64,000 nucleotides of DNA from Aliiroseovarius crassostreae (GCF_001307765.1 NZ_LKBA01000001.1:124001-188000); one strand, 5' to 3'; numbered from the stretch's first letter, positions 40,617 through 50,401 are shown. Numbers and translations are program-made. The notes: a model not told the origin generated them from the letters alone.

Positions 40617-41876
40617 TTATTTCGGCCAGCTTTTCGCGGGCAGGATCTGGCCTGTGCAATCGCCAAAGCCGATCTGGAACCCGTCACCTTTCGCGGCGCC
40701 GCGCAGGGTGAGCGTATCGCCGTCCTCGATGAAGGTGCGGGTCTCGCCGGTATCGAGCGTGAAGGGTTCGCGCCCGGCCCAGCTCATTTCCATCAATGAT
40801 CCGTATTCGGTTTTGGTCGGACCAGAGATGGTGCCGGAGCCCAGCAGGTCACCCACATTCATCCCGCAGCCACCGATAGCGTGGTGGCAAAGCTGTTCGG
40901 CCGCCGAATAATACATGCGGGTATAGTTGGTTTCGCCCACGACGCTCACTTTCTCCGCACCTTCGGGCTGCATCAGAACCTGAAGCTCAATGTCGTAAAG
41001 ACCGTCTTTTGATCCATCGAGATAGGGCAGCAGTTCCTTTTCACGTTCGGGCGTGGGCGCGCGGAACTCTTCCAATGCGCTCGCGGTCACAATCCACGGG
41101 CTGATCGAGGTGCCGAAGGCTTTGCCCTGGAACGGCCCAAGCGGTTGGTATTCCCAGCCTTGGATGTCGCGGGCGGACCAGTCGTTCAGCAGCACATAGC
41201 CAAAGATCATGTCATCGGCTTCATCCACGGTGATCGGCTGGCCAAACGCAGAGGGTTTGCCGACGATGGCACCCATTTCCAGCTCGATATCCAGACGCAT
41301 TGACGGACCAAAGCTGGGCATTTCCGCGTCGGGCGCTTTGCGCTGGCCGTTGGGGCGGTGGATCGGCGTGCCGGACACCACAACCGAGGAGGCGCGGCCA
41401 TTATAACCGATCGGGATATGCAACCAGTTGGCCGGAAGATCGGGTGAGCCCCGCAGGATCGCGCCCATGTTCGCAGCGTGCTGACGCCCGGCATAGAAAT
41501 CGGTGTATTCCGAGACAAGGAACGGCATGTGCAGCTCGGCATCCGCTTGCGCCACGAGGAAAGGCTCCACCGCGCCACGTTCACCAGAGTGTTCCCCGAG
41601 CAGCTGTTCCAGACGCGCGCGCAACGCAGCCCAGGCATCAGACCCCAGTTCCATCAGCTCGTTCCAGAACGGCACGTCAAAGACGGGATCATCGCTGATT
41701 TCGATCAGCCCGGCCTCTTCGGCCCCGGCCATATCGAGGATCATGTCCCCGATCGCCACCCCACAGCGTGGTGCGCTGTCAGCGGTCGAGAACACGCCGT
41801 AAGGCAGGTTGTTCAGGGGAAAGGGCGTCTCGGCGGAGTTGGCGCTGTCCACCCAGGATTTTTTCAGTTGGCTCAT
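40617..41876 (-). CDS. fahA: fumarylacetoacetase
   Basis: Fumarylacetoacetate hydrolase of 419 aa, the last step of the homogentisate route, giving fumarate and acetoacetate. Visible features are the N-terminal SH3-like domain start NSAETPFPLNNLPYGVFST, the metal-binding region VSEYTDFYAGRQHAANMGAI, RRPxx-like PIHRPNGQRKAPDAEMPSFG, DDMIFGYVLLNDWSARDIQG and the C-terminal GDLLGSGTISGPTKTEYGSL. The ATG at 41876 (MSQLKKSWVDSANS) is preceded by TGAGGACATC; a longer open reading to 41954 is not supported. It follows maiA by 7 bp, in the order hmgA, maiA, fahA. Confidence 0.96.
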   Translation of the reverse strand: MSQLKKSWVDSANSAETPFPLNNLPYGVFSTADSAPRCGVAIGDMILDMAGAEEAGLIEISDDPVFDVPFWNELMELGSDAWAALRARLEQLLGEHSGERGAVEPFLVAQADAELHMPFLVSEYTDFYAGRQHAANMGAILRGSPDLPANWLHIPIGYNGRASSVVVSGTPIHRPNGQRKAPDAEMPSFGPSMRLDIELEMGAIVGKPSAFGQPITVDEADDMIFGYVLLNDWSARDIQGWEYQPLGPFQGKAFGTSISPWIVTASALEEFRAPTPEREKELLPYLDGSKDGLYDIELQVLMQPEGAEKVSVVGETNYTRMYYSAAEQLCHHAIGGCGMNVGDLLGSGTISGPTKTEYGSLMEMSWAGREPFTLDTGETRTFIEDGDTLTLRGAAKGDGFQIGFGDCTGQILPAKSWPK

Positions 41877-41883
41877 GATGTCC

Positions 41884-42519
41884 TCATTCAGCGTCTGGTT
41901 GGGCCTCTGGCCGGGCCTTGGCAAAGGCGGGCAGAGCCAGACAGGTTTCTTCAATTTCGGTCAGGCGGGCAAAAGGTGCCATGTCGACGCCCCAGCGATG
42001 CCCATTATAAAGTTGCGACACAAGGCAGATATCCGCGAGCGTCGGCCGGTCGCCAAAGGCAAATTTCGCGCCTTTGGGCAGTGTCGCCTGAAAAGCGGTC
42101 AGGCCTTCGGTCATCCAGTGCACCATCCAGTCAACACTGTCGGCCTTGCTGTGCCCCATCTTGTCCAGATGCTGCACCACGCGCAGGTTGTTCACCGGAT
42201 GGATGTCGAGCGCGATTATATGGGCGCTCGCCATGACACGGGCGCGCTCAACTGGATCGCCGGGCAGAAGCGCCGGGTCAGGATAGGCATGATCCAGATA
42301 GTCGAGGATCGCCAGCGATTGGGTCAGCACCGTGCCGTCTGCCAATTCTAATACCGGAACGCCTTTGCCAGGGTTCATCGCCTGAAACTCCGCGCTGCGC
42401 TGCTCACCCTTCACAAGGTTCACCGGGTGGCTTTCATAGGCCACAGCTTTCAGGTTCAATGCAATCCGCACCCGGTAAGAGGTGGTCGACCGCCAGTAGG
42501 TGTAGAGCTTCAACCCCAT
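41884..42519 (-). CDS. maiA: maleylacetoacetate isomerase
   Basis: Zeta-class glutathione S-transferase of 211 aa that isomerises maleylacetoacetate to fumarylacetoacetate using glutathione. The N-terminal active-site segment YWRSTTSYRVRIALNLK carries the SSxxYRVRIAL signature of the family (here TTSYRVRIAL), followed by NPGKGVPVLELADGTVLTQS with the cis-Pro region, and the C-terminal domain begins DYLDHAYPDPALLPGDP. The ATG at 42519 has a GGGGAGAGACGTG ribosome binding site; the extra upstream reading is not needed. It sits between hmgA and fahA with short gaps of 13 and 7 bp. Confidence 0.95.
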   Translation of the reverse strand: MGLKLYTYWRSTTSYRVRIALNLKAVAYESHPVNLVKGEQRSAEFQAMNPGKGVPVLELADGTVLTQSLAILDYLDHAYPDPALLPGDPVERARVMASAHIIALDIHPVNNLRVVQHLDKMGHSKADSVDWMVHWMTEGLTAFQATLPKGAKFAFGDRPTLADICLVSQLYNGHRWGVDMAPFARLTEIEETCLALPAFAKARPEAQPDAE

Positions 42520-42532
42520 CACGTCTCTCCCC

Positions 42533-43885
42533 TTATTTCTCACCCGATGTGCCGTCGAATTTCTTCTCAAGGCTGTCCCAGCAGTCGATATAATCGTCCT
42601 GCAACGGGGCCTCTTTGGCGGCAAATTCGGTCAGGTGTTGCGGGAAGCGGGTTTCGAACATGAACGACATGGTGTTGTCGAGCTTTTCGGGTTTCAGATC
42701 CGCATTGGACGCGCCTTCAAACGCATCCCGATCCGGCCCGTGCGGCAGCATCATGTTGTGAAGGCTGATCCCGCCCGGCACAAAGCCCTGCGGTTTGGCG
42801 TCATACTGGCCGTAAATATTGCCCATCAGCTCGGACATGATGTTCTTGTGATACCAGGGCGGACGGAAGGTGTTTTCGGCCACCATCCAGCGTTCACGGA
42901 ACAGGACAAAGTCGATATTGGCGGTGCCCGGGTGGCCTGACGGGGCGGTCAGGACCGTAAAGATCGACGGATCCGGGTGGTCAAACAGGATCGCCCCAAC
43001 CGGGCAATAGGTGCGCAGGTCGTATTTGTAAGGGGCATAGTTGCCATGCCACGCCACCACGTCCAGCGGCGATTGGCCGATCTCGGTCCTGTGGAACTGG
43101 CCACACCATTTTACGGTGATGGTGGACGGCACCTCACGGTCTTCAAATGCCGCCACCGGCGCCTTGAAATCACGCGGATTGGCCATGCAGTTTGCCCCGA
43201 TAGGCCCGCGTCCCGGCAGTTCAAACTTCTGACCATAGTTCTCGCAGACAAAGCCGCGCGCTGGCCCCTCGACCAGTTCCACCCGATAGACCAGCCCGCG
43301 TGGAATGATCCCGATCTCTTTCGGTTCCAGATCAATCACGCCAAGTTCGGTGTAAAAGCGCAGGCGGCCTTCCTGCGGAACCACCAGCAACTCGCTGTCG
43401 GCCGAGAAGAAGTAATCATCCACCATCGATTCGGTGACCAGATAGATATGCGAGGCCATGCCAACCTGCGTGTTCACATCCCCTGCCGTGGTCATGGTGC
43501 GCATGCCGGTGATCCAGTTCAGCCCCTCTGTCGCCTCAACCGGGTTCCAGCGATATTGGCCCAGTGAGATCACATCCGGGTCAATGCAGGGGGCGGATTT
43601 CCAATATGGCATGTCCACTTTGGTATAGCGGGCAGAATGCTTCACCGACGGGCGGATCCGGTAACACCACGTGCGTTCCGGCGGGTTGGCGGTAAAGGCT
43701 GTGCCCGAAAGCTGCTCGCCATAAAGACCGTAATTGCATTTCTGCGGAGAGTTCATGCCCTGCGGCAACGCGCCGGGCAGGGCCTCCGTTTCAAAGTCAT
43801 TGGCCCAGCCGGGCATGTATTCGACATTGGTGCCGGTATTCGACACTGCGCGCTGCATGTCACGCTGGCCATTGTGATTGGTCAT
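42533..43885 (-). CDS. hmgA: homogentisate 1,2-dioxygenase
   Basis: Fe(II) dioxygenase of 450 aa that opens the ring of homogentisate to 4-maleylacetoacetate in tyrosine and phenylacetate-type catabolism. Recognisable segments are [78 protein letters not shown] and, for the iron-binding C-terminal domain, [20 protein letters not shown] with [20 protein letters not shown]. The start is the ATG at 43885. First gene of the hmgA-maiA-fahA run; a TTGCA-AA-TGCAA palindrome about 65 bp upstream is a candidate operator. Confidence 0.97.
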   Translation of the reverse strand: MTNHNGQRDMQRAVSNTGTNVEYMPGWANDFETEALPGALPQGMNSPQKCNYGLYGEQLSGTAFTANPPERTWCYRIRPSVKHSARYTKVDMPYWKSAPCIDPDVISLGQYRWNPVEATEGLNWITGMRTMTTAGDVNTQVGMASHIYLVTESMVDDYFFSADSELLVVPQEGRLRFYTELGVIDLEPKEIGIIPRGLVYRVELVEGPARGFVCENYGQKFELPGRGPIGANCMANPRDFKAPVAAFEDREVPSTITVKWCGQFHRTEIGQSPLDVVAWHGNYAPYKYDLRTYCPVGAILFDHPDPSIFTVLTAPSGHPGTANIDFVLFRERWMVAENTFRPPWYHKNIMSELMGNIYGQYDAKPQGFVPGGISLHNMMLPHGPDRDAFEGASNADLKPEKLDNTMSFMFETRFPQHLTEFAAKEAPLQDDYIDCWDSLEKKFDGTSGEK

Positions 43886-43950
43886 TCCGTTTCCCTGTTG
43901 CTGCCGGTCGTCGCGAACCGGTCGATCCTTTCGCTCGTTAATTAATATTG

Positions 43951-43962
43951 TTGCAAATGCAA
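43951..43962. promoter_or_regulatory. palindrome upstream of hmgA
   Basis: TTGCAAATGCAA, arms TTGCA and TGCAA around AA, in an AT-rich segment with TTAATTAATATTG next to it. It may bind an IclR-, MarR- or BkdR-type regulator of homogentisate genes. It lies between hmgA and the divergent flagellar operon and could also influence motB. Confidence 0.35.
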
Positions 43963-44108
43963 TGATGTCAAGAAAAACACCCCGTCACAAAATGCTGGAC
44001 CAGACCGTCGCCCGGCAGCGACCGGAAAATCCCGACAATTTGACAGGTTAAGCGGGGATAAACACCTCTTTGCTATTCCTGTTTTCGGGTAAAAAATGAG
44101 GTGGTGGT

Positions 44109-44948
44109 ATGAGCGCAAATGGACAAGCGCCAATAATCATCAAGAAGGTGAAGAAGGGCGGTGGTGATGGACACCACGGCGGCGCATGGAAAGTGGCTTA
44201 TGCCGACTTCGTGACCGCGATGATGGCCTTCTTTCTCTTGATGTGGCTGTTGAATGCAACAACGGAAAAACAACGCAAGGGGATCGCGGATTATTTCAGC
44301 CCGACCATCCCGATCAATCGGGTGTCTGGCGGCGGTTCCGGCTCTTTCGGGGGGGATTCGATCTTTTCCGAGGAAACGCTGGCCCAATCCGGTAATGGGG
44401 GGCTACCGCGCAACCCAACCGAGAAACGGGCGGGAGAGAGTTCCGGCAGGAGTGAGGTGGATGATTCGGTCCACGACAGCAAAGAAATCGAAAAGATCGA
44501 GGAACTTCTCAGCGGGAAATCCGGTGAAAGCATGGTCAGTGAGGCAACCCGGCGTCATATCCTGACCCGCGTGACAGATGAGGGCCTGCTGATTGAGCTG
44601 TTTGATATCGAAGGCGACCCCCTGTTTGAGCCAGGAACCGGCACGCCGACCCCGGTGATGCAGGAGTTGGCAGGGGTGATGGCGCGGATCTTCAGGCTGG
44701 TGGAAAACGAGATTGCCATTGGGGGACATGTTCGTGCGCAACCCGTTGTTGTTGCTAAAAATACGGCCTGGGACCTGTCCGGGGATCGAGCCACGGCCAT
44801 GCGCGAATTGCTCGAGGCGCAGCAGGTGGAAACTGGAAGGGTCCAACGCGTGACCGGCTATGCCGATCGCAAGCCGGCAGCGCGCAACCCGATGGCCCTG
44901 CGCAACAATCGGGTGGAACTGACATTGCTGCGGAAGAAAACTCCCTGA
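44109..44948 (+). CDS. motB: flagellar motor stator protein MotB
   Basis: Stator subunit of 279 aa. The N-terminal cytoplasmic part is basic (IIIKKVKKGGGDGHHGGAWK) and leads into one membrane helix, YADFVTAMMAFFLLMWLLNA, whose Asp is the proton- or sodium-coupling residue. A periplasmic linker rich in Ser and Gly (VSGGGSGSFGGDS) precedes the OmpA/MotB peptidoglycan-binding domain, with IGGHVRAQPVV and WDLSGDRATAMRELLEA. MotA is not next to it in this window. It begins the plus-strand run motB, flgE, flgK, flgL, flgI. Confidence 0.93.
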   Translation: MSANGQAPIIIKKVKKGGGDGHHGGAWKVAYADFVTAMMAFFLLMWLLNATTEKQRKGIADYFSPTIPINRVSGGGSGSFGGDSIFSEETLAQSGNGGLPRNPTEKRAGESSGRSEVDDSVHDSKEIEKIEELLSGKSGESMVSEATRRHILTRVTDEGLLIELFDIEGDPLFEPGTGTPTPVMQELAGVMARIFRLVENEIAIGGHVRAQPVVVAKNTAWDLSGDRATAMRELLEAQQVETGRVQRVTGYADRKPAARNPMALRNNRVELTLLRKKTP

Positions 44949-45061
44949 GGGTGGCCGGTGCTGCGCAGCAATTAAATTCGGATTGTAGCTGTTAGGCCGC
45001 TGTTAAGGGGTCGGGCGCTATGGTCCGGGTTGACTTACCTGATGCAGCAGAAAGGCGCACC

Positions 45062-46375
45062 ATGACTATTTCTTCCTCGCTGAGTGCCGGGGTTGCCGGT
45101 TTGAGTTCAAACGCGACCCGTCTGGCGACGATTTCCGACAATATCGCCAACTCCTCGACCTTCGGGTACAAGCGGGCGACCGCGGATTTCCAAAGTATGG
45201 TGATCGGCGGAACCGCCGGGGCCGGGACTTATTCGGCGGGCGGTGTCCGCGTGTCGACCCAGCGGTTGATTGATGAAACTGGTCCGTTGATTTCGACATC
45301 AAACCCCCTCGACATCGCCATTGGTGGCAGCGGCATGTTGCCCGTGACACAGGAAGTGTTTTTGGGAAGCGGGACTGGGGATCGTCCGATGATGATGACC
45401 ACGACCGGTTCGTTCAGGACTGACAGTGAAGGCGTGTTGAAAACGGAAACCGGTCTGGTGCTGCTGGGATGGCCAGCAGATGCAGACGGAAATGTCGGGA
45501 CTTTCCCACGCGATTCCGGAGCCGGGCTTGAACCAGTTGTGATCAATACCAACCAGACTGCCGGTGACCCGACAACCCGCCTGAAACTCGGGGTCAACCT
45601 CCCGGCGGTGGATACCGAAGTAGGTGCAGCAGGCGATACGCTGCCCTTGTCCGTTGAATATTTCGGCAACCTCGGGACCTCCGAAACATTGGACTTCTCT
45701 TTCACGCCGGTTGTGCCCGCCTCGGGAACCGCGCCATCCAATCAATGGACCATGGTGATCCGGGACAGCGCCGGCGGCAATAACGTCATTGGGGAATACA
45801 CGCTGACATTTGATGACAGCCGTGCTGACGGGGGGACTTTGAACTCGGTTGCGGTGGTGTCCGGCGGTGCCTATGACGCTGCAACAGGGGAACTTGCCCT
45901 GACCGTTGATGGTGGCCCGCTGTCGCTTACGATCGGAAAAATCGGTGACCCGAACGGGCTCACACAGCTTTCGGACAGCTTTGCGCCCACCTCCATTTCC
46001 AAAGACGGATCCCCCGTCGGAAATCTGACCGGGGTCGAGATTGATGAACATGGGTTCCTGAAAGCCACGTATGACACGGGCTTCACCCGGACAATCTATC
46101 AGGTGCCACTGGTGGATGTACCAAACCCAAATGGTCTGAAATCCCTGTCCAACCAAGCTTATCAGGCGTCCCCCGAGTCCGGTTCCTTCTTCATGTGGGA
46201 TGCAGGTGACGGCCCGACAGGTGAAGTGATTGGTTTTGCGCGCGAAGGGTCCACCACGGATGTGGCAGGTGAACTGACTTCACTGATCCAGACCCAGCGT
46301 GCCTATAGTTCCAATGCCAAAGTCATTCAGACAGTTGATGAAATGTTGCAGGAGACCACCAATATCAAACGGTAA
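45062..46375 (+). CDS. flgE: flagellar hook protein FlgE
   Basis: Hook protein of 437 aa, the building block of the flexible hook. The N-terminal rod/hook signature is SSLSAGVAGLSSNATRLATI followed by SDNIANSSTFGYKRATADF, and the C-terminal helix reads GELTSLIQTQRAYSSNAKVI then QTVDEMLQETTNI. The middle is a beta-rich, variable D1/D2 region. The ATG at 45062 is preceded by AAGGCGCACC; the longer reading has no family support. It is followed by flgK after 29 bp, with a CGGAGG ribosome binding site for that gene. Confidence 0.95.
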   Translation: MTISSSLSAGVAGLSSNATRLATISDNIANSSTFGYKRATADFQSMVIGGTAGAGTYSAGGVRVSTQRLIDETGPLISTSNPLDIAIGGSGMLPVTQEVFLGSGTGDRPMMMTTTGSFRTDSEGVLKTETGLVLLGWPADADGNVGTFPRDSGAGLEPVVINTNQTAGDPTTRLKLGVNLPAVDTEVGAAGDTLPLSVEYFGNLGTSETLDFSFTPVVPASGTAPSNQWTMVIRDSAGGNNVIGEYTLTFDDSRADGGTLNSVAVVSGGAYDAATGELALTVDGGPLSLTIGKIGDPNGLTQLSDSFAPTSISKDGSPVGNLTGVEIDEHGFLKATYDTGFTRTIYQVPLVDVPNPNGLKSLSNQAYQASPESGSFFMWDAGDGPTGEVIGFAREGSTTDVAGELTSLIQTQRAYSSNAKVIQTVDEMLQETTNIKR

Positions 46376-46404
46376 CTTCCGGGGTGGTCATCGGAGGTTG
46401 AGAT

Positions 46405-47862
46405 ATGAGTATCACAAGCACCATGCACAACGCTCTTTCAGGGCTAAGTGCGCAATCTCGGGCGGCAAGCCTTGTGTCGTCCAATGTGGCCAATGCCATG
46501 ACCGAGGGATACGCCCCTCGGTCATTGGAGCTTTCTTCGCGAACACTCGCTGGAGCCGGAGCCGGTGTGTTCGTCGAGGGGGTGACGCGACATACCGACG
46601 AAGTGCTTTTGGGGGATCGCCGGCTGACCGATGCGGCCGTAGGGTACGACAGTACGACTTCTGCATTCCTCAAGTCATTGGAAATGGCATTGGGAACGCC
46701 GGATGACCCCGGTTCGCTTTCCGGTCGCATAGCGAAACTTGATGCGGCACTGGTGGAAGCAGCCGCGCAGCCTGGCAGTGAGGCGCGCTTGTCCGCGGTG
46801 GTGGATGCGGCAAACAACGTGGCAACGAATCTCAACAATGTTTCCGACAAGGTGCAGGAGCAACGTTTGGAGGCTGACCAGAATATCGCGCTGCAGGTTG
46901 AGAAGTTGAATACGGGCCTCAAACAGGTCGAAACCTTGAATGCCAAGATCCAACAGGCGCGTACTCAAGGTGTCGATCCTTCGGGCCTTATGGATATACG
47001 CCAGAAAACCATTGACGAAATGTCGTCAATCCTGCCGCTAAAACAACTGCCAAGAGAGAATGGAAAAGTGGCGCTGGTAACCACCGGCGGTGCCATTGTT
47101 CTGGAAGGGAAAGCGGCTCAGTTTGAATTCTCGACCGTCAATTTGATTGTTCCCGAAATGACCCAGGCAAGCGGAGCATTGTCTGGTCTGACAATGAATG
47201 GTCAACCCCTGCGCACAAGCGGTGATCGAAGCCCGATCGCCGGCGGGTCGCTGGCGGCGGAGTTTGAGGTCAGGGATGAGCTCGCCGTGGATGCCCAGCA
47301 ACGACTGGATGGTTTTGCCCGCGATCTGATGGAAAGGTTCGAGGATCCAGCGGTGGATGCTACGCGGGCCGTGGGGGATCCAGGATTGTTCACTGACAAT
47401 GGAAATGCCCTTGATCTCGCAACGGAACTTGGCCTGTCAGCACGTATTTCCCTACACGCGGCTGTTGACCCCACACAAGGGGGGGCTGTGTGGCGCATTC
47501 GTGATGGGTTGGGGGCAGTAGCACAGGGAGAGGCTGGAAATGCCACTCTCATCAACGAACTTGCTGATGCTATGGGCCGGGCAAAGGCACCAACCTCGGG
47601 TGGTTTCCTGGGCGCGGCGCGATCATCGGCGGGCTTGGCGGCAGATATGCTGTCCATCGTTGGGGCCGATTTGAAAGAGGCGGAAGCACAATACAGTTTC
47701 TCGTCGGCACAAAACAGTTCCCTCAAGCAAATGGAGTTGAGCAAGGGGGTGGATACGGATGCAGAAATGCAAAAACTCATGATGATTGAGCAAGCCTATG
47801 CCGCCAATGCGCGGGTGATCACCGCGGCGGATGAGATGATCCAGGCATTGCTGAGTATCTAA
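46405..47862 (+). CDS. flgK: flagellar hook-associated protein 1
   Basis: Hook-filament junction protein of 485 aa. N-terminal segment MSITSTMHNALSGLSAQSRA and VSSNVANAMTEGYAPRSLEL, with the VFVEGVTRHTDEVL region, and C-terminal helix MMIEQAYAANARVITAADEM. It joins FlgL to form the junction between hook and filament. Co-linear with flgE and flgL, 15 bp before flgL. Length is on the short side for FlgK, as is common in alphaproteobacteria, which often lack much of the D2/D3 insertion. Confidence 0.93.
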   Translation: MSITSTMHNALSGLSAQSRAASLVSSNVANAMTEGYAPRSLELSSRTLAGAGAGVFVEGVTRHTDEVLLGDRRLTDAAVGYDSTTSAFLKSLEMALGTPDDPGSLSGRIAKLDAALVEAAAQPGSEARLSAVVDAANNVATNLNNVSDKVQEQRLEADQNIALQVEKLNTGLKQVETLNAKIQQARTQGVDPSGLMDIRQKTIDEMSSILPLKQLPRENGKVALVTTGGAIVLEGKAAQFEFSTVNLIVPEMTQASGALSGLTMNGQPLRTSGDRSPIAGGSLAAEFEVRDELAVDAQQRLDGFARDLMERFEDPAVDATRAVGDPGLFTDNGNALDLATELGLSARISLHAAVDPTQGGAVWRIRDGLGAVAQGEAGNATLINELADAMGRAKAPTSGGFLGAARSSAGLAADMLSIVGADLKEAEAQYSFSSAQNSSLKQMELSKGVDTDAEMQKLMMIEQAYAANARVITAADEMIQALLSI

Positions 47863-47877
47863 CGAGGAGGCACCGAA

Positions 47878-48885
47878 ATGTTTACGACCTTTGGTGATTT
47901 GGCCACCGCGTTCCACTCTCGCTCACAGGGGGCGAAGCTCCGGGCAGAGATGAGCCGTCTGGGTGTAGAGCTGACAACGGGTCTGAAGACAGACATAAGC
48001 CGTGCCGTGTCTGGTGATTTTGGCCCGATTGCAGGAATAGAGCACGATCTGCAAACCCTGCTGGCATATAAAACCGCTACGGACGAAGCGGCTATCTTGG
48101 CGAACACGACCCAGATCGCGCTCGAAACCATTCAAAGCCAGGGTGAAGACCTGGTGAGCGGAATGCTGACGGCGACGAGCTCGAAAAATGTTACCATGGT
48201 GCAAACAACGGCAATGGATGCAAAGCAGAAATTTAACTCTGCCGTTTCGCAGCTGAATACCGATGTCATGGGGCGCTCCCTGTTTGCTGGTGCCGCAACG
48301 GATAAGGCCCCGTTGGTCAGTGGCGAAGAGATGCTCGAAGCAATTATGGTTGCAATTGCAAGTGACACCAATGCGGCCGACATCTCTGCTAGTATTGATG
48401 CCTGGTTTGATGATCCCGCTGGGGGATTCGCTACCATGGCCTATCTCGGCTCTGACAATCCGATGGGGCCAATTCGGTTGGGGAATGGTGAGGTCGCTGA
48501 TCTGACAATTCGCGCTAATGACCAGTCTATCAAGGACGTTTTGAAAGCAACTGTCAAAAGTGCAGTGATGGCTGAGGGGGCGCTGAATGGCAGTGTCGAG
48601 CAGCAGATTGAGTTGACGAAGATTGCGGCGCAGGATCTTTTGAGCGCAAATGACGGGCTTGTGCTTGCACGTGCGGGGATCGGTGCTGTTGAAGCGCGCG
48701 TGGATGCTGCCCAAACCCGAAATGAGGCTGAGAAGTCAGCCCTTGAAATTACACGCTCAAATCTCATTTCGGCAGATCCCTACGATACTGCGACAGAGCT
48801 TCAGGCGGCCTATTCCCAACTGGAAAGCCTCTACACTGTTACGGCGCGTATGTCGAAACTGAATTTCACGGATTTCATGCGATGA
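47878..48885 (+). CDS. flgL: flagellar hook-associated protein 3
   Basis: Flagellin-like hook-filament junction protein of 335 aa. The N-terminal helix (FHSRSQGAKLRAEMSRLGVE and LTTGLKTDISRAVSGDFGP) and the C-terminal helix (SNLISADPYDTATELQAAYS with SQLESLYTVTARMSKLNFTD) are diagnostic of the FlgL/flagellin fold. The gene is preceded by CGAGGAGG and ends in an ATGA overlap with flgI. Base composition is a little AT-richer than the metabolic genes of the window. Confidence 0.93.
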   Translation: MFTTFGDLATAFHSRSQGAKLRAEMSRLGVELTTGLKTDISRAVSGDFGPIAGIEHDLQTLLAYKTATDEAAILANTTQIALETIQSQGEDLVSGMLTATSSKNVTMVQTTAMDAKQKFNSAVSQLNTDVMGRSLFAGAATDKAPLVSGEEMLEAIMVAIASDTNAADISASIDAWFDDPAGGFATMAYLGSDNPMGPIRLGNGEVADLTIRANDQSIKDVLKATVKSAVMAEGALNGSVEQQIELTKIAAQDLLSANDGLVLARAGIGAVEARVDAAQTRNEAEKSALEITRSNLISADPYDTATELQAAYSQLESLYTVTARMSKLNFTDFMR

Positions 48886-49985
48886 AACAGATACTTGCAG
48901 CTATTTTTCTCCTCCTCGTCTCAGCCATGTCGATGCAGGCTAATACGATCCGAATTAAGGATCTTGTTGAATTTGATGGCGTTCGCGGAAATGACCTGAT
49001 CGGCTATGGGCTGGTTGTCGGGTTGAATGGAACGGGGGATGGCATTCGAAATGCTCCGTTTACCGAAGACATCATGTCCAATATTTTGGAACGCCTCGGT
49101 GTGAACATTACGGGTGAGCAGTTTCGGCCCAAGAATGTTGCAGCAGTGTTTGTCACAGCCGCATTGCCGCCATTTGCACGGGCAGGATCAAAGATTGACG
49201 TGACGGTTTCGGCAATTGGGGATGCTAAAAGCTTACTGGGGGGGACACTGATTATGACCCCCCTGAATGCGGCAGATGGGGAAATTTATGCGGTCAGCCA
49301 GGGAACGGTGATTGCAGGTGGTGCCTCGGCTGAGGGGGATGGTGCGAAAGTGGTTCAAGGTGTTCCCACCAGTGGCGTTATTCCAGCCGGTGCGCGGGTC
49401 GAACGTGAACTGGATTTTGATTTTACCAAACTTAAATCTATCCGCCTCGCTTTGCGTACTCCAGATTTCACAACAGCCGAGCGGATTGAGAATGTGATCA
49501 ACCAAAAGTATGGACGGGTGGTTTCCAGAATGCTTGATGGTGGCACTGTGATTGTAGACATCAGCAAAACGCGCGCGTTGTCGCCTGCTCACGCGCTGGG
49601 CGACATTGAAAACCTCAGGGTCGAGCCAGAGCGCAAGGCCCGTGTTGTGGTGGACCAGCGGTCTGGTACGATTGTGATGGGGGAAGACGTGCGGATCAGC
49701 AGAGTTGCGGTGTCACAGGGCAACCTCACGCTGCGTATTCAAGAGACGCCTTTGGTTGTGCAGCCGAACCCATTTACTGATGGGCAGGCCATTGTTGTAC
49801 CTCGGACAGATGCAAATATTGTGGAGGAGCCCGGTGTTGGCCTTGCGGAAGTGGATGGGGGGACATCTCTGTCAGAAGTTATCGCTGGGCTTAACGCATT
49901 GGGCGTTTCCCCAAGGGATATGATAGATATCTTGAAAAGTATCAAAGCTGCAGGGGCTCTTCATGCAGATTTCGTGGTCCGTTGA
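48882..49985 (+). CDS. flgI: flagellar P-ring protein
   Basis: Periplasmic ring protein of 367 aa around the flagellar rod. A signal peptide (ILAAIFLLLVSAMSMQA) precedes the family start NTIRIKDLVEFDGVRGNDLI and GYGLVVGLNGTGDG. Further marks are FRPKNVAAVFVTAALPPFAR and the C-terminal LSEVIAGLNALGVSPRDMID with ILKSIKAAGALHADFVVR. The ATG overlaps the flgL stop. It is the last gene of the plus-strand flagellar run and is directly followed by IS debris. Confidence 0.96.
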   Translation: MKQILAAIFLLLVSAMSMQANTIRIKDLVEFDGVRGNDLIGYGLVVGLNGTGDGIRNAPFTEDIMSNILERLGVNITGEQFRPKNVAAVFVTAALPPFARAGSKIDVTVSAIGDAKSLLGGTLIMTPLNAADGEIYAVSQGTVIAGGASAEGDGAKVVQGVPTSGVIPAGARVERELDFDFTKLKSIRLALRTPDFTTAERIENVINQKYGRVVSRMLDGGTVIVDISKTRALSPAHALGDIENLRVEPERKARVVVDQRSGTIVMGEDVRISRVAVSQGNLTLRIQETPLVVQPNPFTDGQAIVVPRTDANIVEEPGVGLAEVDGGTSLSEVIAGLNALGVSPRDMIDILKSIKAAGALHADFVVR

Positions 49986-50022
49986 CACTACGGACCACCG
50001 GTGGGGTAATTCCCCCGAAATT

Positions 50023-50056
50023 TAAAGCGTTTCGACTTTTCCCTGTCTCAGGTGAA
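50023..50056 (+). repeat. half of a CTAAAGCGTT-family element
   Basis: TAAAGCGTTTCGACTTTTCC then ctgtctcaggtgaa matches the left arm and middle of the element at 15956-16006. The right arm is absent, probably because the IS3-type element inserted here. Confidence 0.6.
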
Positions 50057-50125
50057 CGTAGAGTAGCCCCCTGGAAGTGGTCCAGCAACTGGGATAGTTT
50101 TGTCCCGCAAGTTGGAGGATCAGCG

Positions 50126-50401
50126 ATTGCTGGAAAACGAGAGAAGCCCGAAGAGATTGTATCGAAGCTTCGGCAAGTTGAAGTTCTGCAAGTGCAAGGG
50201 ATGACGATTTCTGAGGCGGTGCGCCAGATCGGCGTGACGCAACAGGCGTTTTATCGATGGCGCAAGCTGTATGGCGGCATGGGTCGGTCTCAGCTCCAGC
50301 GTTTGAAGGAGCTTGAGAAGGAGAACCAACGGCTGCGGCGGGTGGTGTCCGCTCTGACATTGGACAAGCTCATATTGACTGAAGCAGCGAAGGGAGTTTG
50401 A
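50126..50401 (+). pseudogene. IS3-family transposase OrfA remnant
   Basis: Encodes about 90 residues of an IS3-family (IS407/IS511-like) OrfA: GKREKPEEIVSKLRQVEVLQ, the helix-turn-helix TISEAVRQIGVTQQAFYRWR and the leucine-zipper-like LQRLKELEKENQRLRRVVSA. A GGAGG ribosome binding site sits at the right place, but the expected ATG is ATT (50126-50128). The C-terminus ends KGV rather than the usual KGNF, and no OrfB follows: 67 bp later the next IS begins. A 9 bp perfect hairpin GAACGATCC/GGATCGTTC lies at 50420-50440. The element is clearly truncated and inactive. Confidence 0.7.
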
